Below, one piece after another: positions 41,296 to 54,074 of a DNA stretch of 64,000 nucleotides (its first letter is position 1; every line of letters begins with the position of its first letter). The notes under the pieces are model-generated. The model did no database searches. It was not told the DNA's origin and saw only the letters and a list, made by a program, of their open reading frames with translations. Position numbers and translations under genes: made by a program. Source of the stretch: Osedax fenrisi (taxonomy: Eukaryota > Annelida > Polychaeta > Sabellida > Siboglinidae); assembly GCA_964019155.1 (NCBI GenBank), contig OZ025244.1, positions 38,261,045 to 38,325,044 on the forward strand, in the 5' to 3' direction.

Positions 41296-41363
41296 GTCTC
41301 TAGTGTTGTTATGTAACGTGTTACGTAATAAAGTGTGCGTGTGCGTGTACATTATTTAGACTA

Positions 41364-41365
<2 letters not shown>

Positions 41366-41399
<34 letters not shown>
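41366..41399. repeat. (AT)n microsatellite in intron
   Basis: Alternating AT; a second tract followed by GT words lies at 41,520-41,560. Confidence 0.9.
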
Positions 41400-41402
<3 letters not shown>

Positions 41403-41515
41403 TTTAATAAATACTATTTATACATACTTTTACGATTATTAATAAAAATGTATATTTAATAACTCTACGAAAATAAGTATTATTATGCATTTTAATATTT
41501 GTTATTAATTTTCAC

Positions 41516-41556
<41 letters not shown>

Positions 41557-41605
41557 ACGTGTGTATGTGTATGCGTTTTCACATGTATACGTGAATTGTT
41601 ACTAG

Positions 41606-41694
41606 AGAGACATGTACGCTGAGACTACACGGCAGAGAGTGTAAAGGTTCTTCTTACGACAACCACAACTACAGGTACTTCCGGTGTGACAATG
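41606..41694 (+). CDS. EB/EGF-like secreted protein, exon 4 found
   Basis: An 89-base exon after gaattgttactag. The first base completes an Arg codon with the previous exon; then ETCTLRLHGRECKGSS and YDNHNYRYFRCDN follow, plus one trailing g before the donor AATG|gttagt. It closes module 2 (first Cys) and starts module 3 with further cysteines. A donor of the gttagt type is used twice in this gene model. All phases agree. I do not recognise the tyrosine/asparagine-rich insertion. Confidence 0.75.
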
Positions 41695-41718
41695 GTTAGT
41701 CGATGTTACGTAACACTA

Positions 41719-43121
<1,403 letters not shown>

Positions 43122-43122
43122 G

Positions 43123-43197
43123 GTAAAGGTTTAGAGTGCAACGAAACCACAGGCAAATGTACGTGTAGGCACGGATTCAAAAAGAATGACAATATTT
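43123..43197 (+). CDS. EB/EGF-like secreted protein, exon closing module 3
   Basis: The two first bases, gt, complete a Gly codon with the previous exon. Then KGLECNETTGKCTCRHGF and KKNDNI follow; the next codon, TGT, overlaps a donor ATATTT|gtgaga, giving a phase-1 end. Cys-x-Cys-x-x-Gly-Phe again marks the end of an EGF/EB-type module. If the donor is not used, the frame continues as CERCLYYILILDAPWH to a TAA near 43,244 and this would be the last exon. No exon further downstream was recognised. Confidence 0.75.
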
Positions 43198-43399
43198 GTG
43201 AGAGATGTTTGTATTATATATTAATACTGGATGCGCCATGGCATTAAATGATAGTTAAATAATCTAATTATAATTCTCAAATAATACCCATTGACGGTAT
43301 TATATATTCGTTTTTATATAGTTCGGTATCTATATTTCTCTTTTTGCCTTTCAAAACTGTACAATTAAACATTGAATGTATTACATAAGTTATTATTAA

Positions 43400-43753
43400 G
43401 CTATAAGTGTAACACCCCAAGCAACCAAAAGTGATTTCATGCAACCATTAATGGTTACAGTTCGTATTACGGCTGTAACCATATGGTTACAAACCGTAGT
43501 ACGGCTGTAACCATATTTATTAGTTTGAATAGAGGGGTTACAAAACGTATACGTTACTATAGTACGGCTGTAACCATATTTATTAGTTTGAATCATAGAT
43601 CTAGAAAGAATTCTCTCTGGTTCTGTGGTTTCAATAGATAGGTTACAAAACGTATACGATACTATAGTACGGCTGTAACCATATTTAGTAGTTTGAATAG
43701 TGAGGTTACAAAATGTATACGTTACTGTAGTGCATCAGTAACCACACACACAT

Positions 43754-43814
<61 letters not shown>

Positions 43815-43860
43815 GTTACACCGTACTATAGTAACGTATACGTTTTATGTAGTAAATATA
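43400..43860. repeat. degenerate repeats of ggttacaaaacgtatacgtt / acggctgtaaccatat
   Basis: The block ggttacaaaacgtatacgtt ... acggctgtaaccatatttat ... agtttgaata occurs three to four times in direct orientation (about 43,480-43,740) and once inverted after an (AT)n tract flanked by GT words (43,740-43,845). The inverted part gives a hairpin centred on the (AT)n tract. Confidence 0.75.
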
Positions 43861-43873
43861 ATATAAATAAAGT

Positions 43874-43976
43874 AATATATATATATATATATATATACCT
43901 ACATTTAATATAAATAGAATATAAGTTATATATATGTATATAAATTATATTATATTTATATTATATTTATATGTAA

Positions 43977-44022
<46 letters not shown>

Positions 44023-44060
44023 TATATTATATTTATATTATATTGTATATGTAAATGTAA

Positions 44061-44097
<37 letters not shown>
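43874..44097. repeat. several (AT)n tracts
   Basis: Tracts at 43,874-43,898, 43,979-44,020 and 44,065-44,097, separated by aaattatattatatttatat words. Confidence 0.9.
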
Positions 44098-44102
<5 letters not shown>

Positions 44103-44334
44103 AATCCAATGTAAACTAAAGTATGTAAAGTTATGCAGACTGTAAAAAGTAAGTGTAAAGTATAAAGCCTTATAAAGGGTATAAAGTACTATGCAGACTG
44201 TCAATATAAATATATGAAATTCTCATATAATTATATGTACATTAATTTATATTAACGTAATTAGCTACACAGATATATTTTGATATATATGTATATATCA
44301 ATATATATTATAAATTTGGTATTATATTTTGGTA

Positions 44335-44385
<51 letters not shown>

Positions 44386-44640
44386 ATATATACATTTACA
44401 TTTACATATACAATATAATATAAATATAATATAATTGATATATACATATATATCAAAATATATCTGTGTAGCTAATTACGTTAATATAAATTAATTTACA
44501 TATAATTATATGAGAATTTCATATATTTCTATTGACAGTCTGCATAGTACTTTATACCCTTTATAAGGCTTTATACTTTACACTTACTTTTTACAGTCTG
44601 CATAACTTTACATACTTTAGTTTACATTGGATTTTTCATG
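44098..44640. mobile_element. 543-bp foldback element (long palindrome)
   Basis: The left arm starts atgaaaaatccaatgtaaac and contains tgcagactgtaaaaagtaag; the right arm ends with the exact inverse, gtttacattggatttttcat. The arms of roughly 180 bp are nearly identical. The centre holds AT repeats and an inverted copy of sequence that lies just outside the left arm (44,020-44,065). No open frame; no clear target duplication. It resembles a large MITE or foldback transposon. Confidence 0.85.
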
Positions 44641-44990
44641 TAATGATTTAAAGTGTTTGCAAACATCTCTCCATGGACATTAGAATTAGATCCATATAAC
44701 CTAATTCTGGCTGCGGTTTTGTAAGCAAAAGGGGAATTGTTACGTGACAAGGGACTTCGTACTGAGGTTTTGTAGCACTATATAAGTAGCATTTGATTGG
44801 TTAATGTGGTAAACAAATAGCAATGATCCTTGCAAACATATTAAATTGACATTTTACAATTATTTTAATTAAATACTTTTATTTTTATTTAATCTGCGTA
44901 TATTCGATACATACAAGACGGATACAAGGTAATTATGTTTATTATATATTTATTGTTTTAATTATTTACTATAAATATTATTATATATAT
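44641..44990. other. non-coding stretch between palindrome and repeat cluster
   Basis: No gene found. ggctgcggttttgtaa at 44,711 recurs inverted at 62.30 kb (gaggctgcggttttgtaacg on the minus strand), suggesting an unclassified dispersed repeat. Confidence 0.4.
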
Positions 44991-44994
44991 TATA

Positions 44995-47900
44995 CTAGCC
45001 GTACCCGACCCGGCGTTGCTCGGTTTTTGAATATTTGCCTATTATCTATTATTTATTAATTATAGATATATTATATACCTATTCATGATTATGCATTGCT
45101 ATATATACAATAAAATAAATGTTAGCTAAAATACAAACAAAATATAGAAAAATATTTAAAAAATTAGTGGAAATATATTAAAAAATGCAACAAATATTAC
45201 AAAATATGTTTTAAAAAATGTCTAAAACCCAAACTTAAACCCAAACCGTACCCAAACCGGCGTTGCTCGGATATTGATTGTTTGCCTATCTATTATTTAT
45301 TAATTATAGCTGTTCCTGATTCTTCATTGTTATATATACAATTAAATAAATGTTAGCTGAAATACAAACAAATGTAGAAAAATATTTTAATAATTAAAAA
45401 ATTAGTAGAAAAATATTTCAAAAAATATATTAAAAAATACAATAAATATTTTGAATATTACAAAATATGTTTTAAAAAGATGTCGAAAACCCAAACCTAA
45501 ACCCAAACCGTACCCGACCTGGCATTGCTCGGTTTTTGATTTTTTGCCAATTATTATTTATTAATTATAGCTATTACTAATTCTGCATTGCTAAATATTT
45601 ATATTTAATTTGTTCCTAACTATTATTTATATACAATAAAATAAATGTTAGATGACATACAAACAAATGTAGAAAAATATTTTAATATTTAAAAAATTAG
45701 TGGAAAAATATTTTAAAAAATATATTAAAAAATACAACTAATATTTCAATTATTATAAAATATGTTTTAAAAAAATGTCTAAAACCAAAACCCACACCGT
45801 CCTGACACGGCGTTGCTAGGTTTTTGATTGTTTTCCTATCTATTATTTATTAATTATAACAATTCCTGATTTTAAATTTTTTACCTTACCCAACACGACG
45901 TTTCTCGGTTTTTAATTATTTGCCTATCAATTATTAATTATAGCTATTCCTAATTATGCATAGCTAATCTTTAATTTTTAGTCTTCTAACTAATATTTAA
46001 TAAATCTAACTGTATCCGATGTATATCTAGCGTTGTTCTTTTTTAGATTTATTCGTAAAATATTTTGTAAAAATACAAAAAATAATTTAAAATATTATAA
46101 AATATATTTTTAAAAATTGTCTAAAAATATTTTTTAAATATAAAAAATATTTCAACATATTAGTAGCCATACCCTACCCGGCGTTGCTAGGTTTTTGATT
46201 GTTTGACTATTTTTATTAATTATAGCTATTCCTGATTATTCTAAAATATATAATTGCTAAAAAATACAAAAAATATTTAAAATATTACAAAATATGTTTT
46301 AAAAAAATGTCGAAAACTCAAACCTAAACCCAAATCCAAACAGTATCCGACTCGATATTTATCGGTTTTTGATTATTTGCCTATTTATTATTTATTAATT
46401 AGAGCTATTTCTGATCCTACATTTCTAGTATATACAATTAAATAAAGTTTATCTAAAATACAAACAAATGTGGAAACATATTTTTTTTAATATTTAAAAA
46501 ATTAGTGACAAAATATTTCAAAAAATACAACAGATATTTCAAATAATCCAAAATATGTTGAAAACCTGAACCCAAACAGTTCCAAATCGTCGTTGCTCGT
46601 TTTTTTATTATTTGTCTATCTATCATTTATTAATTATAACTATTCCTTATTTGGAATTTCTTGCCGTACCCAACTTTGCTTTACTTGTTGTTTGATAGTT
46701 TACCTATCTATTATTTATTAATTATGGCTATTCAAAATTCTGCTTTTCATATACAATAACATAAATTGTTGCTAAAATTCAAACAAATTTATACAAATAT
46801 TAATATCTCAAAAATTAGTGGAAAAATATTTCAAAAATATTTCACAAAATATTTTTAAAAATACAACACATATTTCCAATATTACAAAATATTACTTAAA
46901 AAATGTCGAAAACTCAAACTGCACCCTGCATTGCTCGATTTTTGATTTTTGATTGTTGTTGCCCATTTATTATTTATTAATTATAGCTATTTCTGATTCT
47001 GTATTTCTGTATTGCTACAAAATATATTTTTTATAAATTTTCTACAAATATTTTAAAAAGTATAATATTTATATCTTATAATATTTATATATTTATTATA
47101 TAATTATAATATTTTAATTATATCTTAAAATAATAATATTTCAAAGATTAGTTGAAAAATATAAAAAAATATTTCAAAAAAATGTCCACAAAAATGTTTA
47201 CAAATATTTCAAAAAAATGTTTTAAAATATTTGAAAAAAAATGTTTAAAAATATTTCAAAAAATAGCCGTACCCGACCCGGCGTTGCTCGGTTTTGATTA
47301 TTTTCCTATATATTATATATTAATTATAGCTATTCCTGATTCTTAATTGATATATATAATAAAATAAATGTTAGCTGACATACAAAACAAAGTAGAAAAC
47401 ATTTTCAAATAATATGTTAAAAAATACAACAAATATTTCAAATATTAAAAAATATGTTTTAAAAAAATGTCTAAAACCCAAACCTAAACCCAAACACAAA
47501 CCGTACACTACCCTGCGTTGCTAGGTTTTTGATTATTTGCCTATTAATTGTAGCTATTCCTGATTATACTTAGCTAATATTTAATTGTTTTCTTCTAACT
47601 AATATTTACTAATTCTAACTGTATCCGATGTAGACTCAGCGTTGTTCGTTTTTAAGATTATTTGTAAAATATTTGGTAAGATTACAAATAATAATTTAAA
47701 ATATTACAAAATATATTTTTAAAAAGTGTCTAAAAATATTTTAAGAAATATAAAAAATATTTCAACATATTAGTAGCCATACCTGATTTTTAATGCCTAT
47801 TAATTTTTTTTATTAATTATAGCTATTCCTGATTATTCTAAAATATATAATTGCTAAAAATTGCAAAAAAATATATAAAATATTACAAAATATGTTTTAA

Positions 47901-49582
47901 AAACAAACCATACCCGACCCGGCATTTCTTGGTTTTTGTTTTTTTGCCTATCTATTATTTATTATTTATTAATTAGGGCAATTTCTGATTCTATATTTCT
48001 AGTATATACAATTAAATAAAGTTTATTTAAAATACAAACAAATATAGAAAAATATTGTTTATAATATTTAAAAAATTAGTGAACAAATATTTCAAAAAAT
48101 ATTTTAAAAAATACAACAAATATTTCAAATATTACAAAATATGTTGAAAACCCAAACCCAAACCGTCCCAAAACGGCGTTGATCGGTTTTTAATTATATG
48201 CCTATCTATACTTTATTAATTATAACTATTCCTGATTTAGAATTGTTTGCCGAACCCAACCCGACGTTGCTCGTTTTTTTATTATTTGCCTATCAATTAT
48301 TAATTATAGTTATTCCTAATTATGCATAGCTATTCTTTAATTGTTGTCTTCTAACTAATATTTAATAAATCTAACTGTATCCGATGTAGATCTAGCGTTG
48401 TTCTTTTTAAGACTTATTCGTAAAATATTTTGTAAAAATACAAAAATACAAAAATACTTTAAAATATTATAAAATATATTTTTAAAAAGTGTCTAAAAAT
48501 ATTTTTTAAATATAAAAAATATTTCAACATATTAGCAGTCATACCCTACCCGGCGTTGCTAGGTTTTTGATTGTTTGACTATTTATTTTTATTAATTATA
48601 GCTATTCCTGATTATTCTAAAATATATAATTGCTAACAAATACAAAAAATATTTAAAATATTACAAAATATGTTTTAAAAAAATGTCGAAAACTCAAACC
48701 TAAACCCAAATCCAAACAGTACTCGACTCGACATTTATCGGTTTTTGATTGTTTGCCTATTTATTATTTATTAATTAGAGCTATTCCTGATCCTACATTT
48801 CTAGTATATACAATTAAATAAAATTAAACATATGTAGAAACATATTTTTTTTAATATTTAAAAAATTAGATAAAAAATATTTCAAAAAATACAACAGATA
48901 TTTCAAATATTCCAAAATATGTTGAAAACCTAAACCCAAACAGTTCCAAATCGGCGTTGCTCGGTTTTTTATTATTTGCCTATCTATCATTTATTAATTA
49001 TAACTATTCCTGATTTGGAATTTCTTGCCGTATCCAACAAAGTATATTATTATATCTTATAATATTTATATATTTATTATATAATTATAATATTTTAATT
49101 ATATCTTAAAATAATAATATTTCAACGAATAGTTGAAAAATATAAAAAATTATTTCAAATAATATTTTTTAAAATACAAAAAATATAAATAATATTACAA
49201 AATATATTTTAAAAAAATTTCAAAAAAATGTTTAAAAATATTTAAAAAAAACTTCAAAAATATTTCAAAAAATGTCAAAAATATTTCAAAAATATTTCAA
49301 AAAATTTCCAAAATTTCCAAAAATTTCAAAAAAAAATCTAAAAAAATTCAAAAAAATAGTTCGAAAAAATGTAAAAAAAATATTTCAAAAATGCGACGCC
49401 GAAGATTTTGGACGACAAAAAATCATTTTAATGGCAAAAAGTCAATTTTTCAGGTTTTTCTGGGGTACGCGGTATAAAATTCAAAAAATTTTCCGGACCA
49501 AGACCATACTGTTGCAAATTTATTAAGATCGGGTATAAAATATTTTCGCGACGTACCCCGGTTCTCGAGTTACCTCACCAGA
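44995..49582 (+). mobile_element. TC...CTAG repeat family, copy A (Helitron-like ends)
   Basis: It begins ctagccgtacccgacccggc, preceded by A, and ends ggttctcgagttacctcacc-aga, followed by T. Read on the minus strand this is A|TC...CTAG|T, the end rule of Helitrons. The body is about 23 degenerate copies of a 90-300 base unit, each opening with a variant of the element's own end (ccgtacccgacccggcgttg ctcgg) followed by gattgtttgcctatctatta and ttaattatagctattcctga. A second, nearly exact start lies at 47,264, so A is probably two elements fused. The last 200 bases are a conserved unique terminus. No protein is encoded. About 400 bases present in copy B are missing near 49,036. Confidence 0.75.
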
Positions 49583-50948
49583 TATATTTTAGAATAATCA
49601 GGAATAGCTATAATTAATAAAAATAAATAGTCAAACAATCAAAAACCTAGCAACGCCGGGTAGGGTATGACTGCTAATATGTTGAAATATTTTTTATATT
49701 TAAAAAATATTTTTAGACACTTTTTAAAAATATATTTTATAATATTTTAAAGTATTTTTGTATTTTTGTATTTTTACAAAATATTTTACAAATAAGTCTT
49801 AAAAAGAACAACGTTAGATCTACATCGGATACAGTTAGATTTATTAAATATTAGTTAGAAGACAACAATTAAAGAATAGCTATGCATAATTAGGAATAAC
49901 TATAATTAATAATTGATAGGCAAATAATAAAAAAACGAGCAACGTCGGGTTGGGTTCGGCAAACAATTCTAAATCAGGAATAGTTATAATTAATAAAGTA
50001 TAGATAGGCATATAATTAAAAACCGATCAACGCCGTTTTGGGACGGTTTGGGTTTGGGTTTTCAACATATTTTGTAATATTTGAAATATTTGTTGTATTT
50101 TTTAAAATATTTTTTGAAATATTTGTTCACTAATTTTTTAAATATTATAAACAATATTTTTCTATATTTGTTTGTATTTTAAATAAACTTTATTTAATTG
50201 TATATACTAGAAATATAGAATCAGAAATTGCCCTAATTAATAAATAATAAATAATAGATAGGCAAACAAACAAAAACCAAGAAATGCCGGGTCGGGTATG
50301 GTTTGTTTTTAAAACATATTTTGTAATATTTTATATATTTTTTTGCAATTTTTAGCAATTATATATTTTAGAATAATCAGGAATAGCTATAATTAATAAA
50401 AAAAATTAATAGGCATTAAAAATCAGGTATGGCTACTAATATGTTGAAATATTTTTTATATTTCTTAAAATATTTTTAGACACTTTTTAAAAATATATTT
50501 TGTAATATTTTAAATTATTATTTGTAATCTTACCAAATATTTTACAAATAATCTTAAAAACGAACAACGCTGAGTCTACATCGGATACAGTTAGAATTAG
50601 TAAATATTAGTTAGAAGAAAACAATTAAATATTAGCTAAGTATAATCAGGAATAGCTACAATTAATAGGCAAATAATCAAAAACCTAGCAACGCAGGGTA
50701 GTGTACGGTTTGTGTTTGGGTTTAGGTTTGGGTTTTAGACATTTTTTTAAAACATATTTTGTAATATTTGAAATATTTGTTGTATTTTTTAACATATTAT
50801 TTGAAAATGTTTTCTACTTTGTTTTGTATGTCAGCTAACATTTATTGTATTATATATATATCAATTAAGAATCAGGAATAGCTATAATTAATATATAATA
50901 TATAGGAAAATAATCAAAACCGAGCAACGCCGGGTCGGGTACGGCTAG
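49583..50948 (-). mobile_element. TC...CTAG repeat family, copy E (inverted, lacks its TC end)
   Basis: It is nearly the exact reverse complement of 47,264 to about 48,625 in copy A, ending in gggtcgggtacggctag at 50,948. The TC-side terminus is missing; the copy starts directly at the end of A. A and E together form a palindrome with arms of about 1.36 kb and a spacer of about 0.95 kb. Confidence 0.8.
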
Positions 50949-50949
50949 T

Positions 50950-50977
50950 CTATTATATAAAAGAAAGTCTATTTAAT

Positions 50978-51008
<31 letters not shown>

Positions 51009-51273
51009 ATCTGGTGAGGTAACTCGAGAACCGGGGTACGTCGCGAAAATATTTTATACCCGATCTTAATAAATTTGCAACAGTATGGTCTTGGTCCGGA
51101 AAATTTTTTGAATTTTATACCGCGTACCCCAGAAAAACCTGAAAAATTGACTTTTTGCCATTAAAATGATTTTTTGTCGTCCAAAATCTTCGGCGTCGCA
51201 TTTTTGAAATATTTTTGTCGGGTACGGCTAGTATATATATATATAATTAAATAGACTTTCTTTTATATAATAG
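50950..51273 (-). mobile_element. TC...CTAG repeat family, copy D: 222-bp minimal derivative within 41-bp inverted repeats
   Basis: The core (51,010-51,231) consists of the conserved TC terminus (tctggtgaggtaactcgaga, ccccagaaaaacctg) joined directly to the last 13 or so bases of the CTAG end, an internal deletion of the whole repetitive body. It is framed by inverted copies of ctattatataaaagaaagtc-tatttaatt plus an (AT)n run (50,950-50,990 and 51,233-51,273), with (GT)n on the TC side. The same frame surrounds copy C, so it may belong to the mobile unit. Confidence 0.75.
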
Positions 51274-51274
51274 A

Positions 51275-53984
51275 CTAGCCGTACCCGACCCGGCGTTGCT
51301 CGGTTTTGATTATTTTCCTATATATTATATATTAATTATAGCTATTCCTGATTCTTAATTGATATATATAATAAAATAAATGTTAGCTGACATACAAAAC
51401 AAAGTAGAAAACATTTTCAAATAATATGTTAAAAAATACAACAAATATTTCAAATATTAAAAAATATGTTTTAAAAAAATGTCTAAAACCCAAACCTAAA
51501 CCCAAACACAAACCGTACACTACCCTGCGTTGCTAGGTTTTTGATTATTTGCCTATTAATTGTAGCTATTCCTGATTATACTTAGCTAATATTTAATTGT
51601 TTTCTTCTAACTAATATTTACTAATTCTAACTGTATCCGATGTAGACTCAGCGTTGTTCGTTTTTAAGATTATTTGTAAAATATTTGGTAAGATTACAAA
51701 TAATAATTTAAATTATTACAAAATATATTTTTAAAAAGTGTCTAAAAATATTTTAAGAAATATAAAAAATATTTCAACATATTAGTAGCCATACCTGATT
51801 TTTAATGCCTATTTATTTTTTTATTAATTATAGCTATTCCTGATTATTCTAAAATATATAATTGCTAAAAATTGCAAAAAAATATATAAAATATTACAAA
51901 ATATGTTTTAAAAACAAACCATACCCGACCCGGCATTTCTTGGTTTTTGTTTGTTTGCCTATCTATTATTTATTATTTATTAATTAGGGCAATTTCTGAT
52001 TCTGTATTTCTAGTATATACAATTAAATAAAGTTTATTTAAAATACAAACAAATATAGAAAAATATTGTTTATAATATTTAAAAAATTAGTGAACAAATA
52101 TTTCAAAAAATATTTTAAAAAATACAACAAATATTTCAAATATTACAAAATATGTTGAAAACCCAAACCCAAACCGTCCCAAAACGGCGTTGATCGGTTT
52201 TTAATTATATGCCTATCTATACTTTATTAATTATAACTATTCCTGATTTAGAATTGTTTGCCGAACCCAACCCGACGTTGCTCGTTTTTTTATTATTTGC
52301 CTATCAATTATTAATTATAGTTATTCCTAATTATGCATAGCTATTCTTTAATTGTTGTCTTCTAACTAATATTTAATAAATCTAACTGTATCCGATGTAG
52401 ATCTAGCGTTGTTCTTTTTAAGACTTATTCGTAAAATATTTTGTAAAAATACAAAAATACAAAAATACTTTAAAATATTATAAAATATATTTTTAAAAAG
52501 TGTCTAAAAATATTTTTTAAATATAAAAAATATTTCAACATATTAGCAGTCATACCCTACCCGGCGTTGCTAGGTTTTTGATTGTTTGACTATTTATTTT
52601 TATTAATTATAGCTATTCCTGATTATTCTAAAATATATAATTGCTAACAAATACAAAAAATATTTAAAATATTACAAAATATGTTTTAAAAAAATGTCGA
52701 AAACTCAAACCTAAACCCAAATCCAAACAGTACTCGACTCGACATTTATCGGTTTTTGATTGTTTGCCTATTTATTATTTATTAATTAGAGCTATTCCTG
52801 ATCCTACATTTCTAGTATATACAATTAAATAAAATTAAACATATGTAGAAACATATTTTTTTTAATATTTAAAAAATTAGATAAAAAATATTTCAAAAAA
52901 TACAACAGATATTTCAAATATTCCAAAATATGTTGAAAACCTAAACCCAAACAGTTCCAAATCGGCGTTGCTCGGTTTTTTATTATTTGCCTATCTATCA
53001 TTTATTAATTATAACTATTCCTGATTTGGAATTTCTTGCCGTACCCAACTTTGCTTTACTCGTTGTTTGATAGCTTACCTATCTATTATTTATTATTTAT
53101 GGCTATTCATGATTCTGCTTTTCATATACAATAACATAAATTGTTGCTAAAATTCAAACAAATTTATACAAATATTAATATCTCAAAAATTAGTGGAAAA
53201 ATATTTCAAAAATATTTCAAATAATATTTAAAAAAATACAACACATATTTCCAATATTACAAAATAGTACTTAATAAATATCGAAAACCCAAACCGCACC
53301 CTGCGTTGATCGATTTTTGATTGTTTGCCTATCTATTATTTATTAATTATAGCTATTCCTGATTCTGTATTCCTAGTATACAACAAATATTTCCAAATAT
53401 TACAAAATATATTTTTTATAAATGTTCTACAAATATTTTAAAAAGTATATTATTATATCTTATAATATTTATATATTTATTATATAATTATAATATTTTA
53501 ATTATATCTTAAAATAATAATATTTCAACGAATAGTTGAAAAATATAAAAAATTATTTCAAATAATATTTTTTAAAATACAAAAAATATAAATAATATTA
53601 CAAAATATATTTTAAAAAAATTTCAAAAAAATGTTTAAAAATATTTAAAAAAAACTTCAAAAATATTTCAAAAAATGTCAAAAATATTTCAAAAATATTT
53701 CAAAAAATTTCCAAAATTTCCAAAAATTTCAAAAAAAAATCAAAAAAAATTCAAAAAAATAGTTCGAAAAAATGTAAAAAAAATATTTCAAAAATGCGAC
53801 GCCGAAGATTTTGGACGACAAAAAATCATTTTAATGGCAAAAAGTCAATTTTTCAGGTTTTTCTGGGGTACGCGGTATAAAATTCAAAAAATTTTCGGAC
53901 CAAGACCATACTGTTGCAAATTTATTAAGATTGGGTATAAAATATTTTCGCGACGTACCCCGGTTCTCGAGTTACCTCACCAGA
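51275..53984 (+). mobile_element. TC...CTAG repeat family, copy B (2.7 kb)
   Basis: Starts ctagccgtacccgacccggc and is almost identical to 47,264-49,582 of copy A, but retains the segment around ccaactttgctttactcg and ccgcaccctgcgttgatcg that A lost. It ends at ctcgagttacctcaccaga (53,984), followed by (CA)n and (AT)n. A lysine-rich 'protein' reading of the tail (KIFQKYFKKFPKFPK) is only atatttcaaaaa repeats. Confidence 0.8.
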
Positions 53985-54015
53985 TACACACACACACACA
54001 CATATATATATATAT

Positions 54016-54043
54016 CTATTATATAAAAGAAAGTCTATTTAAT

Positions 54044-54074
<31 letters not shown>

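Noticed and set aside
46300..47500. Telomere-like aaacccaaacctaaaccc words
   Set aside because: They occur once per unit of the TC...CTAG family as a short degenerate phrase, not as a tandem telomeric array.
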